Assembly: GCA_029266815.1 (NCBI GenBank)
Contig: JAQSWC010000231.1
Span: 1-7,617 of the forward strand
Direction of reading: 5' to 3'
Length of the DNA: 7,617 bases
Source: Paucimonas sp.
GTDB taxonomy: Bacteria > Pseudomonadota > Gammaproteobacteria > Burkholderiales > Burkholderiaceae_D
This document shows positions 1 through 6,307 of this stretch, one piece after another. The notes under the pieces are model-generated. The model made no database searches. It saw only the letters and a program-made list of their open reading frames with translations, and was not told the DNA's origin. Position numbers and translations under genes: made by a program. Numbering within the stretch: position 1 is the first letter of the stretch; the number at the start of each line of letters is the position of its first letter.

Positions 1-41
1 ATGTGGATGAAGCCTTGGCGTATGTAAAGAATCTTGCTTGA
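1..41 (+). CDS. 3' end of an upstream gene (12 codons), possibly a Bcp-type peroxiredoxin
   Basis: An open frame enters from the left edge at base 3 and reads VDEALAYVKNLA before a TGA at 39-41. A strong terminator on the same strand follows 40 bases later, which supports this being the true end of a gene. The short amphipathic tail resembles the C-terminal helix of Bcp/AhpC-type peroxiredoxins, and I recall such a gene next to phoH in related genomes. Twelve residues are too few to identify the family, so the product is a guess while the coding end is reasonably supported. The other two forward frames also close early, at TGA 7-9 and TAA 25-27, so the frame choice rests on composition and on the terminator. 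Confidence 0.5.
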   Translation, partial: VDEALAYVKNLA

Positions 42-80
42 GTTGATAAAGAGTCTTTGAATTCATTCTTCTTATTTGGC

Positions 81-132
81 AAGCCGTTTCGGGAAGAGAT
101 CCTATTTCTTCCCAAACGGCTTTTTGTTTTTT
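81..132 (+). terminator. Strong intrinsic terminator of the upstream gene
   Basis: The left arm (81-97) pairs with the right arm (107-122) over 16 base pairs with one bulged C at base 90. The loop is nine bases (98-106), and a T-rich tract (121-132, twelve bases with one G) follows directly. There is no matching A-rich tract upstream of the left arm, so it should act mainly on rightward transcription. It insulates phoH from the upstream gene, so phoH should have its own promoter between about 133 and 200. Confidence 0.92.
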
Positions 133-160
133 GGGGTGTCATGCTCCAAACCATGGTACT

Positions 161-184
161 GCGCCTCGCTTGCCGAACGAGGCG
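161..184 (+). repeat. Inverted repeat in the phoH leader
   Basis: CGCCTCG (162-168) is a perfect inverted match to CGAGGCG (178-184), with a nine-base spacer. The repeat ends 19 bases before the Shine-Dalgarno sequence of phoH, and no T-tract follows, so it is not a terminator. It could be a leader hairpin influencing translation or stability, or an operator for a dimeric repressor. I found no convincing -35/-10 pair in 133-200 that would decide between these. Confidence 0.45.
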
Positions 185-203
185 GAGTTGATCTTTTACG
201 ATT

Positions 204-207
204 GAGG
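204..207 (+). promoter_or_regulatory. Shine-Dalgarno sequence of phoH
   Basis: GAGG lies five bases before the ATG at 213. It supports that start over internal alternatives, although the first 80 or so residues are low-complexity and poorly constrained. Confidence 0.7.
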
Positions 208-212
208 TCCTG

Positions 213-1868
213 ATGCCACTGCCGAAACTACCGAGCAAACCCGCAACACTGTTATCCCCCGAAGACTATCCGCAGGCAGAGAAAGGCAAACCCGTCAAAC
301 CATCCATCGCGCTAGTGGAACCTGTGGCACCCCAACCCGCACCTGCTACGACTCGCGGTAAATTACCCGAGAAGCCCTCGACCAAGCCGGTGGCGGCGGA
401 AAAATACTCTGGCGTTGAAAAGCGCATCAAGTCGCGCGTCAGCCGTGCGGCTGACAAGTCGGGCGTTACCAAGTTGTTCGTGCTCGATACCAATGTCCTG
501 ATGCATGATCCGACATCGCTGTTCCGCTTCGAGGAGCATGACGTCTACCTGCCTATGGTGACATTAGAAGAGTTGGACAACCACAAGAAAGGCATGTCCG
601 AGGTGGCGCGTAATGCGCGCCAAGTGTCGCGCTCGCTTGACGCGCTAGTGGCGGACATCAATGAAGATGCAATTGAGAAAGGTATACCCTTATCCAAGCT
701 GGGAAACAAGGATGCGGGTGGACGCCTGTATTTCCAGACCAAGCTGCAGGAAACGTCGCTGCCGGCAGGTCTGCCTGTCGGCAAAGCCGACAACCAGATT
801 CTCGGCGTAGTACGCGCCCTAGGCGGACAGTTTCCAGAGCGTCCGGTGGTACTGGTGTCCAAGGACATCAACATGCGCATCAAGGCGCGCGCGATGGGGC
901 TGCCCGCCGAAGAGTATTTCAACGACCACGTCCTGGAAGACACCGACCTTCTCTATTCCGGCATCACGCAATTGCCTGACGACTTCTGGAACAAGCACGG
1001 CAAAGGCATCGAGTCCTGGCAAGAAAACAAGAACGGCACCGGCTATACCTATTACCGCCTCAGCGGCCCTCTGGTGCCATCTTTCCTGGTCAACCAGTTC
1101 GTTTTCATGGAGCCGAAAAACGGAGAGCCGGCCTTTTACGGCCAGGTCACGCAGATCAACGGCAAGACTGCCGTGCTCCAGACCTTGCGCGATTACGGTC
1201 ATGCGAAGAACAGCGTCTGGGGAATCACGGCGCGCAACCGTGAGCAGAATTTTGCGCTGAATCTGCTGATGAATCCGGAGTGCGATTTCGTCACCCTCCT
1301 CGGACAAGCCGGCACCGGCAAGACGCTGCTTGCCCTTGCAGCCGGCCTCGCTCAGGTGCTGGAAACCAAGCTGTACAACGAGATCATTGTTACGCGCGTG
1401 ACCGTTCCGGTAGGCGAAGACATCGGTTTCCTGCCAGGCACGGAAGAAGAGAAAATGGGCCCCTGGATGGGCGCCTTCGACGACAACCTGGAAGTGCTGA
1501 ACAAATCGGATTCCGATGCCGGCGACTGGGGCCGCGCCGCCACGCAGGACTTGATCCGCTCACGAATCAAGATCAAGTCGCTCAACTTCATGCGCGGGCG
1601 CACCTTTGTCAGCAAGTTCCTGATCATCGACGAAGCGCAAAACCTGACGCCTAAGCAGATGAAGACGCTGGTGACACGCGCCGGTCCGGGCACCAAGATC
1701 GTCTGCCTGGGTAATATTGCGCAGATCGATACGCCCTACCTTACCGAAGGATCAAGCGGCCTTACTTACGTAGTGGATCGATTTAAAGGCTGGTCTCATA
1801 GCGGGCATATCACCCTTGCGCGCGGCGAGCGTTCACGGCTTGCCGACCACGCAAGCGACGTTCTGTAA
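213..1868 (+). CDS. phoH: PhoH family protein: PIN domain fused to PhoH ATPase (YlaK/PhoH2 type)
   Basis: This is a 551-residue cytosolic protein predicted to act on RNA. Residues 1-80 are rich in Pro, Ala and Lys and probably disordered. A PIN nuclease-like domain follows (about 86-245), with LDTNVLMHD at 91-99 (Asp92), acidic positions around Glu119-Glu120, KADNQ at 191-195 (Asp193) and SKDIN at 216-220 (Asp218). The C-terminal PhoH P-loop domain (about 340-550) has Walker A GQAGTGKT (364-371) and Walker B LIIDEAQ (470-476), and its LGNIAQID (499-506) resembles sensor regions of this family. Mycobacterial PhoH2 of the same architecture has been reported as an RNA helicase and ribonuclease. 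The acidic PIN residues and both Walker motifs look intact, so both activities are plausible. The gene is monocistronic here: a terminator lies upstream, a hairpin follows, and the next gene converges on it. The start is supported by GAGG five bases upstream. Family assignment is very secure; the RNA substrate is unknown. Confidence 0.95.
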   Translation: MPLPKLPSKPATLLSPEDYPQAEKGKPVKPSIALVEPVAPQPAPATTRGKLPEKPSTKPVAAEKYSGVEKRIKSRVSRAADKSGVTKLFVLDTNVLMHDPTSLFRFEEHDVYLPMVTLEELDNHKKGMSEVARNARQVSRSLDALVADINEDAIEKGIPLSKLGNKDAGGRLYFQTKLQETSLPAGLPVGKADNQILGVVRALGGQFPERPVVLVSKDINMRIKARAMGLPAEEYFNDHVLEDTDLLYSGITQLPDDFWNKHGKGIESWQENKNGTGYTYYRLSGPLVPSFLVNQFVFMEPKNGEPAFYGQVTQINGKTAVLQTLRDYGHAKNSVWGITARNREQNFALNLLMNPECDFVTLLGQAGTGKTLLALAAGLAQVLETKLYNEIIVTRVTVPVGEDIGFLPGTEEEKMGPWMGAFDDNLEVLNKSDSDAGDWGRAATQDLIRSRIKIKSLNFMRGRTFVSKFLIIDEAQNLTPKQMKTLVTRAGPGTKIVCLGNIAQIDTPYLTEGSSGLTYVVDRFKGWSHSGHITLARGERSRLADHASDVL

Positions 1869-1900
1869 GTTCATTCGCACGGTATTCAATTTTCCGACAC

Positions 1901-1935
1901 ACAGGCGGGCTGCCTACAAGCGGCCCGCGCTGTTT
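1901..1935 (+). terminator. Probable terminator at the convergent phoH / c-di-GMP gene junction
   Basis: ACAGGCGGGC (1901-1910) pairs with 1923-1933 as a ten base-pair GC-rich stem with one bulged G. The loop is twelve bases, and TTTCC follows on the + strand. The U-tract is short, so efficiency is uncertain. The structure lies 32 bases after the phoH stop and spans the stop codon (1914-1916) and last codons of the opposing gene, so it is read by both transcripts. No T-rich run follows on the - strand. Confidence 0.6.
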
Positions 1936-4340
1936 CCGGTACCATTTTGGGCGGCCTGTTTCCACGTGCCGCCTCCCGATATCAAGAGATGTTCGAAGCT
2001 ATCCGAAGGTAACGCTTCGGAAAACAGATAACCTTGCCCATAATCGCAACCTGCGGCTATCAGGATATCTTCCTGCTCCTGCGTTTCTATCCCCTCGGCG
2101 ATGACCTCAAGCCCAAGCTTGTGCGCCATTGCTATGATCGACTCCGCGATAGTCCTGTTTCCATCGTCCGTCATGATGTCGGTAACGAAAGACTGGTCGA
2201 TCTTCAGGTAGTTGATGTCGAATTTCTTCAGGTAGGCCATTGATGAGTACCCAGTGCCGAAATCATCTATCGCCACTTGGATTCCGGCATCGCGGTACTC
2301 AAGCAGTTTACTAGTCACCTTAGGCGACGCGTGCAACAGCATGCCTTCAGTGATTTCAACAGATATGCTTCTTCTGGGAAGCTCCAGCTGCTCTACTTCG
2401 TGCATCCATTTTTCGGGGCCGGCCTGCAAAAGGAACTGCGCCGGAGACTTGTTCACGCCGATTTGAAAAGGCACCCCTAGCCGCCCCCCCCAACGTTTCG
2501 AGCAGCCTACCGCCTGCGAAAATACCCACTCGCCAATCTCATCGATCAGGCCTGAGTCTTCGGCCAGAGGTATGAAGCGCGCCGGCTCGATCACGCCGAA
2601 AGTGGGATGGTGCCACCGCAGCAAGGCTTCAGCCTTGACGATTCTGCGCTGGGCCAGGTGAATCACAGGCTGGTAATACACTTCCAGCTGGCCGGATGCG
2701 AGCGCAACCCGCAGTTCACCTGCCATCTTTATTTTTAGACGGGCTTGCTCATCCATTGCGGCGGTGAAATAACTGAAGCGATTCTTGCCTGCGCTCTTGG
2801 CGGCGTACATCGCCTGGTCGGCCTTGCGGATCAGTTCGTCCGAAGTTCTGGCATCCTGAGGATGAATGGTGATGCCGATGCTGCCAGAAAGATAGGCCGT
2901 TTCGCCCGCGATGCAGAAGGGACTTGCCAGCGCATCCAGTATCTTGGTGCATACCTGCTCCACATGGACCAGGCTTTCAAGCTCCGTCAGGATTACGGTG
3001 AACTCGTCTCCACCGAGTCTTGCCACCGTATCGGATTTCCGCACGCATCGCTGCAGGCGCTGGGAGGCCTGCTGAAGCAGCAGGTCGCCTGCATCATGCC
3101 CGAGCAGATCGTTGACCTCCTTGAAGCGATCCAGGTCGATGAAGAGCAGTCCCAACCGGTTGCCGGTGCGCTCCGCCTTGCGCACTTCCTGGTCGAGCCG
3201 GTCACGGAACAGGCGCCGGTTGGGCAGACCGGTCAGGATATCGAAATTGGCATGCTTCCAAATGAGTTCATCGGCTTGCTTGCGTTCCGCGATGTCGGTC
3301 AACGTGCCCGTCATCCTCAAGGGCTTCCTATGGCCGTCGCGCGCCACAACGATGCCGCGCGCCAACACCCATTTCCATCCACTCCCCTTCACCTTCATTC
3401 GGTGTTCGCAAGAGTATGAACGGCTCTTTCCGTCGAGACATGCCTGAAGGTCGAGCAGCACCCGCGCCAAGTCATCGGGGTGCACCAGCCGCCGCCAGGC
3501 TTCAATCGTCGAGATTTCGCCTTCCTCGTAACCCAGCATCTCGCACCATCTGGTAGAAAAATCGACCGCGTTGGTCTTGATATTCCAGTCCCAAATACCG
3601 TCACCCGATCCTTCCACGGCCAGTTTAAGGCGTTCGTTGATGACGAACAGCTCGGTCTGCACGGCTTTCTGTTCGGTGATGTCACTGAATAGAATGGCCA
3701 CTCTGTGATCTTCCGGTTTCCCGACACGAAAGGTATTGACGGTGAACCAGCGCTCAAGCGCCTTGACGTAGCTTTCGAACCGGACCGAATGCCCGGTCGC
3801 GACAACTCCCACATAGACGTCAAACCAGGAATCGCTGATATCCGGCGTCAACTCACGCATCCGCTTTCCCAGTGCGTTCTGCAGTCCCGAGTGCCGCTCA
3901 AAAGCAGGATTGATCTCGACGAAACAGCCGTCCCATACGCTCTGCCCGTCGTCGCGGAGCAATTGCATGACGCAGAATCCCTCGTCGATCGATTCGAACA
4001 GCGTGCGGTAGCGCTCCTCACTGGCACGCAGCGCTTCTTCCTCATACCGACGATCAGTGAGATCGACGGTAACGGCAAGCACGCAGGGAAAATTGCTATC
4101 GCAATCATCGATGCACGTAAGACTGTGCCTGGTCCAGACCACACTGCCGTCCGCCCTGCAGTAGCGTTTGTCCAGTGTGATCTTCACCTTCTCATCAATC
4201 ACTTTTTTCAAAGCGCTCTCGGATGCCCGGATATCGTCCGGATGGGTGAAGTCAGCCACCGGGCGGTCGAGTAATTGCTCGATGGTGCAACCCAACATCT
4301 GGCACAAGCATCCATGGGGAGTGAAGGGAGCGCTCTTCAA
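1914..4340 (-). CDS. PAS-PAS-PAS-GGDEF-EAL protein: dual diguanylate cyclase / c-di-GMP phosphodiesterase, N-terminus truncated
   Basis: This is an 808-residue protein predicted to make and degrade cyclic di-GMP in response to a PAS-sensed signal. The order is: incomplete PAS1 (about 1-100), PAS2 (about 105-228), PAS3 (about 233-355), GGDEF (about 360-525) and EAL (about 533-785). No signal peptide or membrane segment is seen, so it should be cytosolic.
The cyclase motif GGDEF (443-447) is intact. It is preceded by RKSD (434-437) at the five-residue spacing of the inhibitory product-binding I-site, and FIDLDRFKEVND (400-411) holds the metal and substrate residues. In the EAL domain every catalytic position I could align with RocR is present: Glu571, Asn630, Glu662, Glu665, Asp692, Asp693, Lys713, Glu749, Glu752 and Gln769. 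Both activities are therefore plausible.
The start is weak. The longest frame begins with TTG at 4340, with no Shine-Dalgarno and a TGA five codons upstream. PAS1 lacks its usual first strands. The next ATG is Met15 (4298). The gene follows pit by 169 bases on the same strand. Confidence 0.9.
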   Translation of the reverse strand: MKSAPFTPHGCLCQMLGCTIEQLLDRPVADFTHPDDIRASESALKKVIDEKVKITLDKRYCRADGSVVWTRHSLTCIDDCDSNFPCVLAVTVDLTDRRYEEEALRASEERYRTLFESIDEGFCVMQLLRDDGQSVWDGCFVEINPAFERHSGLQNALGKRMRELTPDISDSWFDVYVGVVATGHSVRFESYVKALERWFTVNTFRVGKPEDHRVAILFSDITEQKAVQTELFVINERLKLAVEGSGDGIWDWNIKTNAVDFSTRWCEMLGYEEGEISTIEAWRRLVHPDDLARVLLDLQACLDGKSRSYSCEHRMKVKGSGWKWVLARGIVVARDGHRKPLRMTGTLTDIAERKQADELIWKHANFDILTGLPNRRLFRDRLDQEVRKAERTGNRLGLLFIDLDRFKEVNDLLGHDAGDLLLQQASQRLQRCVRKSDTVARLGGDEFTVILTELESLVHVEQVCTKILDALASPFCIAGETAYLSGSIGITIHPQDARTSDELIRKADQAMYAAKSAGKNRFSYFTAAMDEQARLKIKMAGELRVALASGQLEVYYQPVIHLAQRRIVKAEALLRWHHPTFGVIEPARFIPLAEDSGLIDEIGEWVFSQAVGCSKRWGGRLGVPFQIGVNKSPAQFLLQAGPEKWMHEVEQLELPRRSISVEITEGMLLHASPKVTSKLLEYRDAGIQVAIDDFGTGYSSMAYLKKFDINYLKIDQSFVTDIMTDDGNRTIAESIIAMAHKLGLEVIAEGIETQEQEDILIAAGCDYGQGYLFSEALPSDSFEHLLISGGGTWKQAAQNGTGNSAGRL
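2484..2491 (-). repeat. Homopolymer of eight G (coding strand) inside the EAL domain
   Basis: Eight consecutive C on the + strand give TGG GGG GGG CGG in the gene, encoding Trp617-Gly618-Gly619-Arg620. Loss of one G shifts the frame into an immediate TAG two codons after the run. Gain of one G shifts into another frame that stays open for at least 20 codons. The run lies between Glu571 and Asn630, so a one-base loss would leave the GGDEF domain whole and destroy the EAL domain. Confidence 0.85.
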
Positions 4341-4375
4341 GCGCGAAGAGCATCAGTCGATCACGACATGTGATC
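4332..4375. repeat. Two inverted repeats at the 5' end of the GGDEF-EAL gene
   Basis: GCTCTTC (4332-4338) pairs with GAAGAGC (4345-4351) across six bases. GATCAC (4359-4364) pairs with GTGATC (4370-4375) across five bases. The first hairpin contains the putative TTG start (4338-4340) at its loop boundary. The second lies about 20 bases upstream and is symmetrical enough to be an operator. On the - strand a TTGACT (4384-4379) lies just upstream, but no good -10 hexamer is found 16-18 bases further on. The role is unknown. Confidence 0.45.
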
Positions 4376-4470
4376 AAGAGTCAACATCCTAGTGGAAAGT
4401 TCACGCTATCGCCACGCCTTTTGCGGTGGAGATTTTTCAGGAAAATCAACGATGAAAAGAGGTGATGCTG

Positions 4471-4496
4471 GCAGGAGAAGCATGCGCCCCTCCTGC
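4471..4496 (-). terminator. Possible weak terminator or attenuator after pit
   Basis: GCAGGAG (4471-4477) and CTCCTGC (4490-4496) form a perfect seven-base-pair stem with a twelve-base loop, starting 14 bases beyond the pit stop codon. On the - strand the stem is not followed directly by a T-run; the nearest is a CTCTTTT about ten bases on. It may stabilise the pit mRNA 3' end or reduce read-through rather than terminate. The rest of the 169-base gap (4341-4509) holds only the repeats at its left end and no recognisable gene. Confidence 0.3.
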
Positions 4497-4509
4497 AAGT
4501 TTGGCGGGA

Positions 4510-5517
4510 TTAAAGAATCTTGGTACCGACCCACCATGCAATCGCCGCCATAAATGCGGAGGCCGGAATGGTGAATATCCATGCCCAAACGATATTGCCG
4601 GCGACACCCCATCGTACTGCCGACATTTTTTGGGACGAGCCGACACCGACGATTGCGCCAGTGATGGTATGGGTAGTTGAAACGGGAATGCCTAAAGCGG
4701 TAGCCAGGAACAAGGTGATCGCACCACCGGTTTCGGCGCAAAATCCGCCGACAGGCTTGAGCTTGGTGATTTTCTGCCCCATGGTTTTGACGATGCGCCA
4801 ACCGCCGAACAGTGTGCCGATACTGATTGCCGCATAACAACTAATGATCACCCAAGTGGGCAGTGGATCAGTTGAGGTGGAATGGCCGGCTGCTATCAGC
4901 AGCATCCAAATGATCCCCATGGTTTTTTGCGCATCATTACCGCCGTGTCCAAGGCTGTACATGGAGGCCGACACGAGCTGCATGCGACGGAACCACTTGT
5001 CCACCCGCCTTGGCGTCACCCCCACCATGAGCCACGCCACCACCAGCATGATGATCGAGCCGAACAGGAACCCTAGTAAAGGCGACAGCACAATGAACGT
5101 GATGGTCTTGATCAGGCCCGAAGAAATCAGCGAGCCCGTGCCCGCCTTGGCGACGGCAGCGCCGACGAGGCCGCCGATCAGTGCATGAGACGAGGAAGAA
5201 GGTATGCCGAAATACCAGGTGACAAGATTCCAGGTAATCGCGCCGACCAGTGCGCCGAACACCACGTAATGGTCGATGACGGCCGGATCAATGGTCCCCT
5301 TGCCTACCGTGGTGGCGACCTTGAGATGAAACACCAGGATTGCAATGAAATTGAACAAGGCCGCCATCATGACTGCGGCCTGCGGCTTCAGTACGCCGGT
5401 AGAGACAACGGTGGCGATAGCATTTGCTGCATCATGGAAACCGTTCATGAAATCGAACAGCAGCGCCAATGCGATCAACAGAACGAGGACGGTAAGACTA
5501 ATCTCAAGTGTTTGCAT
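4510..5517 (-). CDS. pit: PiT family low-affinity inorganic phosphate transporter
   Basis: This is a 335-residue integral inner-membrane protein of the PiT family, which imports phosphate, typically as a metal-phosphate complex driven by the proton gradient. The length fits the compact bacterial form. The paired family signatures are visible: FMNGFHDAANAIATVV in the N-terminal half (23-38) and SLGHGGNDAQKTMG in the C-terminal half (188-201). The motifs GIPSSSSHALIGG (104-116) and GIPVSTTHTITGA (276-288) mark the internal duplication. Hydrophobic stretches at about 4-24, 46-66, 83-103, 136-165, 221-240, 262-290 and 302-330 are consistent with a multi-pass protein. The polar stretch 168-200 is probably the cytoplasmic loop between the two repeats. 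The ATG at 5517 has only a weak AAAG upstream, so translation may depend partly on the upstream gene. It follows the DUF47 gene by 117 bases, the classic DUF47-pit pairing. Confidence 0.95.
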   Translation of the reverse strand: MQTLEISLTVLVLLIALALLFDFMNGFHDAANAIATVVSTGVLKPQAAVMMAALFNFIAILVFHLKVATTVGKGTIDPAVIDHYVVFGALVGAITWNLVTWYFGIPSSSSHALIGGLVGAAVAKAGTGSLISSGLIKTITFIVLSPLLGFLFGSIIMLVVAWLMVGVTPRRVDKWFRRMQLVSASMYSLGHGGNDAQKTMGIIWMLLIAAGHSTSTDPLPTWVIISCYAAISIGTLFGGWRIVKTMGQKITKLKPVGGFCAETGGAITLFLATALGIPVSTTHTITGAIVGVGSSQKMSAVRWGVAGNIVWAWIFTIPASAFMAAIAWWVGTKIL

Positions 5518-5634
5518 GGATATCTTTATTTTTGACTCAAGCTGCAGAACGGAAATCGCCTCCCGACGACATCCGTGTTTTCCGCAAATGCGGCTGACTG
5601 AACGTGTTTAAACGATCCGGACGATCTGGCAGTT
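5518..5634. other. 117-base gap between the DUF47 gene and pit
   Basis: No open frame, clear terminator or clear promoter is seen. It contains an eight-base palindrome GTTTAAAC (5606-5613), a short CCGC/GCGG hairpin near 5582-5593 and an imperfect inverted repeat (ACGGA 5549-5553 with TCCGT 5572-5576). None has a T-run on the - strand, so transcription probably continues from the DUF47 gene into pit. I see no Pho box. Confidence 0.35.
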
Positions 5635-6261
5635 TTAAGCGTTTTCGACGACGATGCCCTCAATGATGTTGGCCACGTCTTCGCACCGATCAGTCACCGT
5701 CTCCAGTATTTCATAGATGGCTTTCAGCTTGATCAGGTTGCGGACATCCGGCTCATCTCGAAACAGCTTGGACATGGCGGAACGCATCACATGGTCCGCA
5801 TCGGATTCAAGCCGGTCAACTTCCGCGCACGTCTCCAGTATCTGGCGCGCATTGTCCATGTTGTGCAACAGGCTCACCGCGAATTTGACCTTTTCGGCAC
5901 AGCCCAGGCAAAGCTCTGCCAGACGCTTGGCTTCCGGCGTGATCGCCTTGATGTCGTAAAGCGAAATTGTCTGCCCGGCGTCTTCCAGCAGATCAAGGAT
6001 GTCGTCCATACGGGTGATCAACTGGTGGATATCATCCCGGTCCAGTGGCGTGATGAAGGTCTTGTGCAGCAACTCGATTGCATGGTGCGTGATTTTGTCT
6101 GCCTGCTTTTCAATGCCTTCAATCGCATGAACACGGTTTTCTCGGTCATCGAAGTTAGTCATAAGGGCAACCATTTCCTTGGCGCCCTTCACGCATAGCT
6201 CAGCATGCTGGTTGAACAGATCAAAGAATTTCGCCTCGGTGGGCATGAGTCTTCCGAACAT
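5635..6261 (-). CDS. DUF47 / PhoU-like protein, Pit accessory factor
   Basis: This is a 208-residue, almost entirely helical cytosolic protein of the DUF47 family (PF01865), related to PhoU. Proteins of this type are usually encoded next to pit genes and are thought to modulate the transporter. Two related acidic repeats are visible: IEGIEKQADKITHH (47-60) and VDRLESDADHVMR (148-160). Further acidic segments, DRDDIHQLITRMDDILDLLED (74-94, first and last residues Asp) and DRCEDVANIIEG (191-202), complete the metal-binding pattern of the PhoU fold. No membrane segment is present. GGGAAAG lies four to ten bases before the ATG at 6261 and supports this start. The gene begins 46 bases after the dnaB stop on the same strand and precedes pit by 117 bases. 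It could share a transcript with both, but co-transcription with dnaB is only inferred from spacing and the lack of a terminator. Confidence 0.92.
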   Translation of the reverse strand: MFGRLMPTEAKFFDLFNQHAELCVKGAKEMVALMTNFDDRENRVHAIEGIEKQADKITHHAIELLHKTFITPLDRDDIHQLITRMDDILDLLEDAGQTISLYDIKAITPEAKRLAELCLGCAEKVKFAVSLLHNMDNARQILETCAEVDRLESDADHVMRSAMSKLFRDEPDVRNLIKLKAIYEILETVTDRCEDVANIIEGIVVENA

Positions 6262-6307
6262 GGTCTTTCCCTTTTTTAATAACTTGAAATCTTCAGGCTA
6301 GGGCGCG

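Noticed and set aside
819..1307. - strand open frame (162 codons) opposite phoH
   Set aside because: Lies entirely opposite the PIN-PhoH coding sequence and looks like a frame shadow.
2745..3419. Long + strand open frame (224 codons) opposite the GGDEF region
   Set aside because: It is antisense to a clearly conserved GGDEF/PAS coding region, has no Shine-Dalgarno and shows no domain; a shadow of the real gene.
3705..4274. Long + strand open frame (189 codons) opposite the PAS region
   Set aside because: Antisense to the PAS1-PAS2 coding frame and without recognisable motifs; codon-bias shadow.
4406..4840. - strand open frame (144 codons) overlapping the end of pit and the following gap
   Set aside because: Mostly out-of-frame reading of pit. 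Its non-overlapping tail has no match to the missing PAS segment.
5582..5613. Terminator or operator between the DUF47 gene and pit (CCGC/GCGG hairpin and GTTTAAAC palindrome)
   Set aside because: The stem is only four to five base pairs with no T-run, and one eight-base palindrome is not enough to call a site.
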